Both the position numbers and the translations under genes were made by a program. Of a DNA stretch of 64,000 bases, positions 52,841 to 64,000 are shown piece after piece. This DNA is from Meloidogyne chitwoodi (Eukaryota; Nematoda; Chromadorea; Rhabditida; Meloidogynidae), in the NCBI GenBank assembly GCA_015183035.1, contig JACZZP010000010.1, forward strand, positions 868,001 to 932,000. The letters run 5' to 3'. Below the pieces are notes generated by a model. The model saw only the letters and a program-made list of their open reading frames with translations, searched no databases and was not told where the DNA came from. The stretch's first letter is position 1, and each line of letters starts with the position of its first letter.

Positions 52841-53130
52841 TTTCTAGCTTATGGTTTGCAATTAATGAAATCTAAAGTTATAATTTGCTATTAATTAATA
52901 AAAAATTAATATTCAACTAATTACAGTCATTAAATAATTTATAGGATTTATTTAGTAGGTCTTTTCTATTTTTACAATTTTTAAAAATTTCGATTTTGAT
53001 GGACTGTTGAGCCCGAGTTGAGTGTCTTCAAAAATTGGGTCGATTGAGTCTTACGTACCTAATTCTTGACACTGATTTTGCAGATTTTGACAGGGTTAGT
53101 ATTTTATGTTGTTTCTCATAATTTAAGAAA
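52841..53130. promoter_or_regulatory. Shared divergent promoter of PLRG1 and AGK
   Basis: 290 bp between the start codons of the minus-strand PLRG1 and the plus-strand AGK. It must hold both promoters and leaders. No TATA box or repeated motif stands out. Confidence 0.5.
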
Positions 53131-54926
53131 ATGAGTATAAAATTAAAAAGTTTTACTGATACGATTTTGCGACATAAAAAGAAATCAATCCTTGCTGTTG
53201 CTGTAGCGATCGTTGCTGGGAACTCAATCAATTCAAAAATAAAGTTTAATTTTTTAGATATTTTTTTGTTATTTTTGTTTTTTAGAGATGATGAGCTTCG
53301 AAGATTTTATGGAGAAAAAGCAAAACAATTTGGTTCAGTACCTATTCATCCTAATCAAAAATTGAGAAAAGTTATTGTTCTCGTAAATAACGAAGCTAAG
53401 AGACGGAATTCTGCTAAAATATTTAATAAAAATTCATTACCTTTGCTTAATTTAGCTGGAATTGACGTTGATATTATAAATGTTTATTTTTTAATTTTAC
53501 CAATTTTCTCAATAATTTGAGCTTTTTGAATAATGATTTTAAATTAAAAGATTTCAACACAATCTGAAATGGAAAATATTGCTCGAACTATTGACTATAA
53601 AGAAGCAGACTGTATATTTCTTGTCGGTGGTGATGGAACTGTTTGTCATGCTCTCAATGGAATTTTTCAAAAGGAAAAATTACAAGAACATCTTCCCATT
53701 GGTTTGTTTCCCGGTGGTAATCGGAATAAATCATTTTCAATGCTTGGATTTTTAAAAAAAAGTGTAGGTAAAATTAAATGGAAAAATAATTAAAAATATT
53801 TTTATTTTTTTAAAGATTCAAAAAACATTGTTCGCCTTTGTTGTGAAAGTACAATGGCTCTAATTGAGGGTAAACAAGAAAAATTTTATCCTATCTGTTG
53901 TAGAATAGACAATGTTTCTGACAAAGAAAAGAAGGAAAAAACTGAAAATGTTTCTTCATCAGTCTCCTTGCCTTCTGTCAATTATTTATTATCTGAAATA
54001 GCATTTGGATGGTTTGAACATTGTGAACTTAAAGCTCCTAAATTTTGGTGGATTGGGCCTTTAAATGGTTATTTCACTTATTTTTGGGAATTCTTAAAGG
54101 TTTATTATTTGAAATTTTAATAAAATAAATTTAAGATTTCACCAAAAACTCCAATACGCGTGGAAATTGTTTATGAAGAATTTTGTTCTGGTTGTCGTAA
54201 ATGTATTGCAATGCCTAAAAATAATGCAAGTTTTCTGAGTTGGCTATTTGGGACATCTGAAAAAGCAGGTAATACATATAAGTATATCTTTTTATTTTTC
54301 AAAATATTTAGAATTTTGATCATTTTACTATAATTAAATTTTTTTTATCTAAAATATGAACTGCCTATTTTTATAATTTTTTCTTTTTTAAAATTATTAT
54401 TTATTTTTATAATTTTAGATCCAAAATTAACAAAATTAAGTGAAAGGGAAAATCCTTCTTGTGGTGAGGTTCATTCTATTGCTGTTAGTGGAACAGATAT
54501 TCGTTTAAATGTTGAACAGACTGAGGTTTTTTTCGTTTTTTTTTTTCAAAAAATATTTAAATAAAGATTTCAAGTAAATTAAAATTAAAAATTGTTGTAA
54601 CAATTGGAATGTTAGGAACTTTAAGAGAAGCTTGGAGAAGAGCAAGGTCTGCTACAAAAAGTTTAGAGAAAAATTTAATTGTTGATAATTTTGATACGAA
54701 TATTGAAGCAAAGAAGATTGTTTTACATTTTACTAATATTCCTGTTATTTTAAAATTTTGATTTTAAATTTTTAAAATTATTTTTAAGGAAAAATTGCGT
54801 AAATTGACTATTTCTGGAGAATGTTTTGATTTTTCTGATTATTTAGAAAAAGAAATAATTATAGAATCGATGCGTCAACCATTACAATTTTTTGTGCCGA
54901 ATTTGACAGAAATTAAAGAAAAATGA
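53131..54926 (+). CDS. AGK: Acylglycerol kinase, mitochondrial (AGK)
   Basis: Lipid kinase phosphorylating mono- and diacylglycerol at the mitochondrial inner membrane; in animals it is also a TIM22 translocase subunit. Start MSIKLKSFTDTILRHKKKS at 53131, a basic N-terminus followed by the hydrophobic ILAVAVAIVAG, consistent with mitochondrial targeting and anchoring. The DAGK catalytic domain shows VIVLVNNEAKRRNSAKIF, LNLAGIDVDII, the nucleotide motif IFLVGGDGTVCHALNGIF, and PIGLFPGGNRNKSF. Then SEIAFGWFEHCELKAPKFWW and PLNGYFTYFWEFLK, matching AGK rather than other lipid kinases, and a C-terminal beta domain ending MRQPLQFFVPNLTEIKEK. A 42-nt stop-free intron near 53244-53285 joins SKIK to DDELRRFYG. 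About eight short introns. Motifs are intact, so it is probably active. Confidence 0.92.
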
Positions 54927-56132
54927 TTAAATCTGAGCATAAAAAATTGAATTTTTTTATTATTTTTAATTTTTGAATAAATTATATAATTAATTTTTTA
55001 TTTAATTTTAGTCATTTATATTTTAAACAATTTATATTTATTAAATAAATTATCTTTTCTTATTATAATTAAATAATGCAAATAATACTTAATTATATAA
55101 TAATTAAATTATACTAAAAAAAACTTTAATTTTGTGTTTAATATTAATAATGTTATTTAATTAATTTATTAAATGAATTAATTTAAATAAAAAAAGAGTA
55201 AAAAGTCCAAAATATTCCAACAATAAAATTAGGAGATATAATATTTTTACAAAGGAAGATTATTTTTGCTTTTTCGAGGAAAGGAATTTATAAAATTATT
55301 TAGAGGAGAGACACAAAGGATAAAAATGAAAGGGAAATTAATTACTTCTACTCATCACTGTAAATAAATATAAATAAAATATTATTTACTAATTTTTTAA
55401 TTTATAATTCCAATTGTTTTTTCTTATTAAAAATATTAAAAAAATAATATTATTTTTCTTCACTTTTCTCTCACCGGAATATTTAACACAAAAACATTTG
55501 TTAAAATTAATAAAGAATTAATTGTATATATATTAGCATATATAATAACATTTAAATAAAAAAGGAATTTTGTGGGTGGAAATTTTTGGGCATGAAATTT
55601 TTTTAGTAATAAAAGAAAATTTAATAAAAACTAAAATGAGGAAAAATAAAAGAAATATTGAGAATTCTCAATTTGAAAAAAAACTTTGAAAATTTACATA
55701 AAAAAATATTTAAAAATGTTTTTTTAAAGAATTCTCTTCTTTATAATAATTAATTACAAAAAGATTTTTAAAAAATAATAAACTAAAAAAGAAATTAAAT
55801 TTTTTGATTTTCTTTTTTTCTGAGGTGTTTATTTTATATTAAAAAGAAAGATATTCTTTTATTATGCCAAGAAAGAAAAGCAGCAACAAAAAAAGTAGTA
55901 ATTTTGTAGAGATATTTATTTATTTATGTACATATTTATTTATTTATTTTTAAAGGAAAGAATTAATTAATTGAATCATCTCCAATTAATTTAAAAATGG
56001 GCCCTAAAAATTAAAAATAAATTATTTTAATTAATTTATTTAAATTATTTTTTACCAAAAAAGAAGAAGAATTATATATTCATCTTTGTTTGTGTAACAG
56101 TTATATTTAATTAAATATTATTTTAATTATTA
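54927..56132. other. 1.2 kb AT-rich intergenic region
   Basis: Convergent region between AGK (+) and the insulin-like gene (-). A/T runs only; no coding or structured feature seen. Confidence 0.5.
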
Positions 56133-57853
56133 TTATCTTCTTCTCCTTTTAACATCTTCAACAAATTGCCATGATGGGAGTGATTCCTCACCACCAACTG
56201 ATCCAGAAGCACAATAATTATTTCGAATGTAGTTTAAAGAACATTTATTTGTACTTTAAAAATATAAATATTTATTTATTTATTTATTTAAAATGAAGAT
56301 TTGTAAATATAATAGGATGCTTTTAAAATTAAAAAATATATTTTTTTGTATATTTTATAATTAATTACTATATAAATTATTAAAGAAAATTAAAGGTTTT
56401 CTTTTTTAATTAAATATTGTTTTTATTATTTAATTTAATAACCTTTTTAATTAATTATAAAAATATTTTTATTTTTAAAAAATTAAAAAACATTTTTGGC
56501 TTCTTATTAACTTATTAAATATATTTATTTACTTACCAGCATTCCCAAATAATTCCTCGTCTCTTTCGTGTTGTTCCATTTCCCCCAATAATTTCAGAAA
56601 TTGACGAAGAAGTACTACGCCTTGCACGAAATACCATTCCAGTATTTTTGTAATAATTATCATAAAGTTGTTCTAAAAAAATAAAATTATTATAATTTAA
56701 TAAAGCCAAAGTTTAAAATATAATATTAATTAATTATTTATTTTTCCCCTTAAATATGTCCTTTATTTTTTATTTTTTGTTTTCGTCAATATCAACTTCC
56801 GTTTTTACCATTCCTCTCCCTCTTTATCAAGGCCTTTTTCTCATTAAAAAAAGGTAAGGAGTTAAATAAATAAATATTTATGTAATAAAAAAGTAAAAAT
56901 AAATAAATAATAATAATAATAATAACAAAAAACAAAAAATAATAATTAATTATTTGAATAAGTTATTTGTTCTAATAATATAAAACTTTTGTTGTGTTTT
57001 CAATGTCAAGAACAGAAAAATTAAATAAATATAAATAATAATAATATTATTTTGTTTGTTTATATGCCATTCTTTAAATATTTTTTTATAAACTTTTTTG
57101 GAAAGAATAGAATGGCACGACCTGCCATTAATTTTTTTAAATATGCACTCTTAAAATATGTTTTTTTAATATAATAAGAGAAAATAAAAAGATTTAAGAT
57201 AAATATATTTTTAATAAAAAAGAGAGTGATTAAAATAAATAAATATATTCTATAAATCCGTTAAAAATAAATTAAAATTGGTCAACTTTATTAATTGTTA
57301 GATATTTAATTTAATAATTAGGAGAATATCTAATATTTAAGAAAGGTTTTTATTAAAATAAAATAATAATAATTATTATTATTACCTCGAGTAGGTTGCA
57401 TATATTGATGATTACATACTGTCTTTAATGCATTTATTAAAAGACGACCACTAAAAAAATAAATTAAAAAATTAATATATTTTTTAATTTTCTTTAAATA
57501 TATATTTTTTGCAAAAGAAAAATAAAATACCAAATTCGGTGTTCTTCAGAATCATTTGGAAAAGGATTTTCATTTTCAGCATTTGCCATAATTGGAATAA
57601 TTAAAAAAATAATAAATTGAAAAAATAAAAAGGAAGAAGGAAAATAATTATTTTTTAATTTTTGAAATTTTTTTGATGAATTTAAATTTTTTTTATTATT
57701 ATTTGAAAAATAAAAAAATGAAGAAGAAGAAGAATAAAAATATTTTTGTTGTTTTTTTAAATTATTAAAATAATTATTAGAAGATATTTTTGTTGAAAAT
57801 AAAGAATTAAAATAATTAGAGGATAATGGGGAAATTTTAGAAGTAAAAAACAT
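56133..57853 (-). CDS. Insulin-like peptide precursor
   Basis: Secreted hormone precursor of the insulin/relaxin family. Four exons, 57531-57853, 57386-57450, 56537-56672 and 56133-56253, total 645 nt and 214 residues. The B chain starts at CGRLLINALKTVC (Cys108 and Cys120, 11 residues apart as in insulin). A connecting region holds two basic cleavage sites, RARR (145-148) and RKRR (165-168). The A chain starts GIIWECCTNKC (Cys174, 175, 179) and closes at Cys189 after SLNYIRNNY, giving six cysteines. That last spacing is 9 residues; the family signature has 8. A 25-residue tail ending KRRRR follows. The hydrophobic signal FLFFQFIIFLIIPIMANA is at residues 75-92, behind an unusual Asn/Ser/Lys/Phe-rich extension, so the true start may lie in an unseen exon. 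Likely ligand of a DAF-2-type receptor (inference). Confidence 0.87.
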
Positions 57854-60800
57854 TATTTTATTTTATTATTTATTTTATTAATCCCTAAAAGAATTATTTA
57901 ATATTAAAATTAAATTTTAATTTTTATTTAAAAAATAAATTTAAATAAAATTTTATTTTAAAATAATTTACGTATTTCCGGTCTTTGTAATAATATTTAA
58001 ATTAAAAAAATGTCCTTTTTTATTAATTATAAAGATTGCGTGAACATACAAAGTTTAAAATATAAAAAGGGCTTCAATAAAATTAAAAAATTAAAATTAT
58101 TTAAAATAAAATAAAATAAAATATATATAATTATATAAAAAAGAGAGTGTATTTAAATAATTTTATTTAAATTTTGTCATTTTATATATCCGCCTTTTTT
58201 TAATTAATTTTATTTCCAAAATAAATTAAAAATATTAAATTATATGCAAATTAACTAATTTGGAAAAAGAAAAATTAAATTAAAAATATTAACTTATTTT
58301 TATAATTTAATTTTAAAAAATATCCCATCAGTTGAAAAAAGAAACAAGGCACGAGAAAAAAAATATTATAAAATTATTTATTAAGAAAATGAGAAGAAAA
58401 AGGTTTTGAGTGGGTTAAAGTTATGGGAAAAATATTTAAAAAATTTAAAAAAAAAAGTAAGTCCGTCATATTTTCAAAAGAAAACTTTTTAAAAAAAATT
58501 AAAAAGTCAAATTTTGTTTTTTAATTTTAATTAAATAATAATAATAAAAATGATTACGTAAAAATAAATTCACGCAAACTTTTATTTTAATTAATTAATT
58601 AATATTAAAAAAAAAAAGTGAAAAAAGACTAAAATAAATAAAAGTTTACTTTTTTTAATAAATTAAATAAAAATATATTAATTTAAAATTAATTAAATTA
58701 AAAAATAATTTAAGAGAATACTTTTATTGGTGTTTAATTATTTAGTAAATTTTAAAATAAATAAATAAATAAATAATATCAACTTGTTATTAGTAATATT
58801 TAAATATAAATAAATATATTATATTGGGCGGAGACTTAATAAAAAATTAGAAAAATAATAATATTATTTTTTTATAAAAGTACTTATAATTGGTTATATA
58901 AATATTCTTAAGAAAATTAAATGTCTCCAAACTTTGATATTTTTAAAAATTAAATGCTAACATTTAATGAAAAATATATATTTTAAATTAAAATACTTGG
59001 AAATAAAATTAAAAGAAAAAAGATTTTAATTTTTGAAGGAAAATAATTTTTAAAATTAAAAAATATTTAAATATATATTTTAAAAATTAAAAAAGAAACA
59101 GACCATTAAATTAAATAAATTTTAAAATAAAAATTAAAATCTTAAAAAAGAAGTTTAAATTGCCAATTTAAAGACAATTATTAAAATAACAAGAATAGAA
59201 ATATATATTTAAATAAATGACATTTAAAAAAACTAAAAATTAAATTTTTAGAAAAAATGACAAATAATTTTGCAAGAAAATTAAATAAAAAAATTAATTA
59301 TTTTAATATTAACATGCAAAAAATAAAAAAAATATTCTAAAAATAACTAAAAAATGATTATAAATTTATAAGAAAATGAGTATATTTAATTAAATTTAAA
59401 AAAATAAAAGACAAAAGAAATATTTTTGTGCAACATTTAATTAAAAAAATAAAATAAATAAATATACGTAATTATTATTTTGACGCAAAATTAAATCAAA
59501 ATACAAAAAGATGCAATAATAAAAATTAAAAAAAATAAAATTTTTACTAAATTAAGAAAATACGTATTAAATTAAAATAAAATAAATTTAAAAAATAATT
59601 ATTTAATTTTAGAAAATATATACTAATTTATATATATTTAAGTATTTATTTTTTATTTAATTAAAAATAATAATATTATAAATATTTTAATTTAATAAAT
59701 TATTTTTATTTAATTTAAAAAAAATAATATTTTTAAAATTTATTTTTAGATTATGTCATTTTTAAATGTTAAAAAAATACATTTAAAAATATCATTTGTT
59801 AATAATAATAATATTTTTAAATAAATTCAATTTAATACTCAAATTACAAAATAATTATTTTATTAAAACCAATCCCTTCTTTCCTTTACTTTTCTCCTTT
59901 CTTTTCTAAAAATAAAAAAAGAAAAAATATCTAAAAAATGTTGCACTGTCTCAAAAAATAAATAAATAATTTAAATAAATTATAATTGAATAATAATACT
60001 ACTAAAATTGGATATATTTATAAAACACGTGATAAAAATTAAAAAAATAAAAGAATCAAATTTCAAACCAAAAAAAGATTTTTTAAAAATAAAAAATAAA
60101 AATTGGGATCAATTTTAGCGGAAATAAAACTAAAATAAGAAAAATATAATTAATTAATTAATATATTTATTAAATCACACTTTTTTATAATATAAGTAAA
60201 AATTATTAATTAATTATTATTAAACTGCGCAAATTCCCCTATGGCAGAAATAACTGGAAAAAAATGAAAGGCAGAAGAAAAAGCTACTAAATTAAAGAAA
60301 AGAGAAAATTAAAAATAATATATTTTTTTTAATATTTGAAAAAATATTTTAAAAATTAATTAATATTTAAATAAAATATTTAATAATAAAAATAATATTT
60401 TTATTTAAATAATAATAATAATTATTATTATTATTTTAAATTTTCACATTTAATAAATTTTCAGACTTTCTCATAAAGAATATAAATTTAATAGAAAATG
60501 TCAAAAAAAAAGTAAAAAAATATTTAAAAAAATTTCACATAAATTCATGACTTTTTTTTGTTTGTTTTGTATATTAATTTAAATAAAAAATAATTAAAAA
60601 AAGTATGGGAATAAGCAACTTTTTTTTAGTTTTTATTTTAAATTTAATAAATAAAAATAATTTAAATTAATTAATTTAAAGAAAATTAGTAAAATAAATA
60701 AATTTTTAAAATTTCTTTGATTTTACAATAAATAAACAAATAAATATAAATTTAAATTTGCGCAACAAAGAGAGAAAGAAAGTATTTATTTATTTATTTA

Positions 60801-63678
60801 TTTAACTTTTAAAAATTCCATCGGATAAAAATAAATAAATTCCTCAAATATATTATTGCCAAATAAATTAAAATAAATTATTTAAAATATCCTTTAATTA
60901 AAATATTTAAATTATATAATTAATTAATTGTCGGTCAAAAGAAGTGTTAAAGGATATATTATTATTATGGCTATTTATATTTAATAATAAAAATAATCTT
61001 TTGTGGATGAAAAAAAATTATTTAAAAAATACCAGTGACTAGACAAAATGCCAATAAATAAAAATATTTATTCTAAAAATGGCTAGACTTAAAAGTGAAA
61101 ATAAACAAATAAGGAAAAATTAGAAAATAAAAAATAATTTAAAAAAGGAATAAATATAAAAAGATAAAATATTTTTTTATTTTATTTTTGACATTTGGCT
61201 ATATAAATAAATATACTTTAATTCTTTTTTATACAGCTGACCACTTTACATATATTACTCAATAAGTAAAGCTTTTCTACCTAAAAAAATAAATAAAAAT
61301 AAAAATAAAAAATTGTTTTTGTTGGTCACTCAAAAAATAAAAATAAAATGAAAATATTTATTTTTTATTTATTATTAATATTTTTCTTTGTTTTTATTTA
61401 TTTTATCCAATAATACCTAATTATTATTTATTAAATATTATTTTTAGATAATTTGTGAGAAAAACAAATTAATAATTATTTTTTAAAAAATAAATAAAAA
61501 TAATTATGTATTAATAATAATTCTAAAATTAATTTTTATTTATTTTTAACTAATAATTAAATAAAAATATTATAATTTATTTTATTTTATTATATAAATA
61601 ATAATTATAATATTAATTAATTAGTGGTGGACTTTTAAAAGATTTTAAAATTTTAAAATTATTAAAAATGTTTTTTTTTAATAATTTACACTTTTAATAT
61701 TTTCTAAAAATAGTAAAAATATTAAAAAATTTAAGCCAAAAAAATATTTAAAAAAACATTGTTTTTATTTTATGTTTTAATACTTCCTTTATTTTATTAG
61801 TCTAATGGATATATTTATTTATTTATTTTATTATTATTTTAAAAAATAAAAAATATATTTTAGATTTATTTAGAAAATAAATAAATAAATATATTATTAT
61901 TATTTTAAATAATTTTTTATTTAAAAATTAAATATTTTTAAAAATAAAAAAAATAAAATTTTAATTTATATATTACAAATATGAAATATTTTTTAAATAA
62001 TTTTTCTAAAAAAATTAGAGAATCTGCATTAAATAAAAATAGAAAAAATTAAAAAAAAGTTTAGAAGACAACTTTTTTGAAGGAATGCAAATTAAAATAA
62101 TAATATTATTTTTAAATAAAAATATAAATTTATTTATATATTTGTCACATGTTATTTTAAAAATATAAATTTATATATTTGAAATTATTTATTTATTTAT
62201 TTAAAAAAATAAAGTTTAATCTTTAAATTTATTTTATTTTATTTAATTAAAATTATTAATATCTAAAAAATTAAACAAAAAAAAATTTTTAAATAAAAAT
62301 TTTGAGCTAAATATATAAATAATTAATTAATTAATTAAATAACTTTTTTAAAACAAAATATATTTATTTGGAGAATATTCGTGATCTAAATAATTTATTT
62401 ATAAAAATGTTTTTAAAAGTGCCAATATTGTTTTTGTTTTTAATGTTTTTATTTTGAAAATTGTGTAACAAAAATAGCTTAGTTAGTAATATATTGGTGA
62501 AGGTGATGAATGAGAAAAGAATATTTAATAATATAAAATAATAAATAATTTAATATTATTATTTTTATTATTATTATTTAAATAATTAATATATTATAAT
62601 AAAGTAATAATAATAATAATAATATAATTTAAAATTTATTTTATTTTTTATTAAAAAATAATATAAAATATATTTTTTATAAAATTATAAAAAATTAGTA
62701 ATATTATTAAAATTAAATAATTAATAAATTAAAATAAATAAAATAAATATAATTTAATAATATTTTGTAAAAAAGAAAAACATTTAAATGCAGTCAAATA
62801 ATAAATTATTTATTATTATTATAATATTACAAATAGTTAGTTTGGACAAAGATTAAAAAATAAATAATTTTAAAATAAAAAAGAATTGTTTTAATATTTT
62901 TCACAAACATTTTTTTATTTTTACAAAGAAAAAGAAAAGTGATTTCCGGTGCATTTATTTGCGTTTTAAATTTTTTTAATTTGTTTTAAAATTATTTTAT
63001 TTAAAAATTGTAATAAAATAATTGATTATTTAAATATTTTTTATTTTTTAAATCAATTTAGCTATATTTTACTAATCTAAAAAATAAATATAATTTTTTT
63101 CAAAATCCAAATAAATATAAAATATTATTTTAAATTAAAAGATTAATTTAATTAAATTATAAAAAATAATAAGAAAAAGGAAGGGAAATGTTTTAAAAAA
63201 ATAATATTATTTTTTTAAATAGCATTTATTAATAAATAAATAATAATAATTAATAAAAACAAATATTATTATTTAAAAATAAAAAATGTTATAATTTAAT
63301 TAATATTTAAAAATAATAAGTAATATTCTTCTTTATTGCAAAAAACTATTCAGAATAAATATTTAATAAATTATTAAATAATTATTTCCTTTACTTTATA
63401 AATATTTTAAGTTTATTAAAAAATAATCAAATAAATACAAATTAAGTTCAGCTTTATTTAAAAAATTAATTTAAAATTTAAAAATATAAAATAATTAAAT
63501 ATATAATTTATATTTTAAATATTTAAGAGTTGAAGAAATAAAGAAATAATTATTTTAATAAAATAAAATTTAAATAACAGAAATAATAATTATATTTATA
63601 TTTTAAAAATAAAAAAGCTCATTTATTTATTTATTTATTTATTTATTTGTGGCAATATTTGACAAATTAATTATTTAT
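57854..63678. repeat. 5.8 kb extremely AT-rich, low-complexity region
   Basis: Almost nothing but A/T words, with TTTA/TAAA tetranucleotide tracts, e.g. (TAAA)n near 58757-58776, (TTTA)n near 60784-60804 and (ATTT)n at 63621-63648. No reading frame with normal amino-acid composition on either strand, and no RNA gene recognised. It may contain the upstream control region of the insulin-like gene. Confidence 0.6.
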
Positions 63679-64000
63679 TTATTTATTTTTATTATTATTA
63701 TTAAAATCTTTAATTGATTGTTCCATTTTTTGTCGATGTGCAATTCTAGTAACACCTAATGCTGTATATCTTGAACGATCAAAATATAATAAATCTGATC
63801 CTTTAATTTTAGAAAATGATAAATAATATTCTGATAATTCTAAAAATAAAAGCCATTCACAAACATCTAAATAAGTCCATTCTTTTATTGGTTTCTTAAT
63901 ATTTTATTTATTAATTAATTAATATAATAATTAATATTTACTTTTTTAAATTCTCCAGTTTTTTCAATTTCTTCATTTATTATTAAATCAATTTCTAATT
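63679..64000 (-). CDS. SAM-domain protein, C-terminal fragment (runs off the right edge)
   Basis: Only the last two exons are in the window. The C-terminal exon encodes a sterile alpha motif: IKEWTYLDVCEWLLFLELSE (helix 1 with the W-T-x2-D-V-x2-W-L pattern), YYLSFSKIKGSDLLYFDRSR, then YTALGVTRIAHRQKMEQSI with the conserved LGV...HR end-helix. It finishes with an Asn/Lys tail and stop at 63679-63681. The upstream exon (about 63945-64000) reads EIDLIINEEIEKTGEFKK, with a donor at AAAAAA|GTAAAT. SAM domains mediate protein-protein, sometimes RNA, binding; which SAM protein this is cannot be told from the fragment. A domain at the extreme C-terminus is compatible with many families. Confidence 0.7.

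Noticed and set aside
57854..63678. A centromere-like or satellite array
   Set aside because: The tracts are short tetranucleotide runs without a higher-order repeating unit.

Overview
The window looks like nuclear DNA of a nematode, most likely a tylenchid plant parasite of the root-knot (Meloidogyne) type. The evidence is very AT-rich intergenic DNA, dozens of tiny GT-AG introns (about 39-75 nt), dense same-strand gene strings with intercistronic gaps of 150-400 bp (as in trans-spliced nematode operons), a LIM/transglutaminase-like protein of the LTD-1 type, and an insulin-like peptide. The genus is inference. Gene models below are genomic spans from start to stop codon. I worked out splice sites by hand where stated.

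Layout. 1-2949 (+) is the 3' part of an ER metallopeptidase (ERMP1, M28). From 18908 down to 3515 four minus-strand genes follow closely: Tudor-SN/SND1, TSR1 (40S biogenesis), WASHC4/SWIP (WASH complex) and WDR18/Ipi3 (60S biogenesis). This is a candidate operon. 19353-21073 (-) is a divergent protein that may be REC114/DSB-like. 21411-29190 (+) holds an EXD3/MUT-7-type 3'-5' exonuclease, triosephosphate isomerase and the spliceosomal cyclophilin CWC27. The introns of the first and third carry miniature inverted-repeat elements. 29485-32812 (-) is an LTD-1-like LIM plus transglutaminase-like protein whose catalytic triad appears lost.

36888-40417 is a near-perfect 3.5 kb palindrome: two arms of about 1.75 kb around a 28-bp spacer. 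Each arm carries one copy of a GC-rich five-exon gene of an unrecognised family, transcribed outward from a mirrored TATA-containing promoter. The left copy is intact. The right copy lacks 2 bp in its last exon and is frameshifted.

40852-44946 (-) holds a mitochondrial-type aspartate aminotransferase and eIF2B-gamma. 47013-50213 (+) holds two related small membrane proteins. PLRG1 (-) and acylglycerol kinase (+) share a divergent promoter near 53 kb. 56133-57853 (-) is an insulin-like precursor with an unusual A chain and a long N-terminal extension. The window ends in extremely AT-rich DNA and a SAM-domain gene fragment (63679-64000, -). I saw no CRISPR array, rRNA gene or convincing tRNA.

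The set is mostly housekeeping: ribosome assembly, splicing, translation control, glycolysis and endosomal actin. The palindrome, the nested MITEs, the insulin-like peptide and the possible meiotic gene are the parts most worth follow-up.
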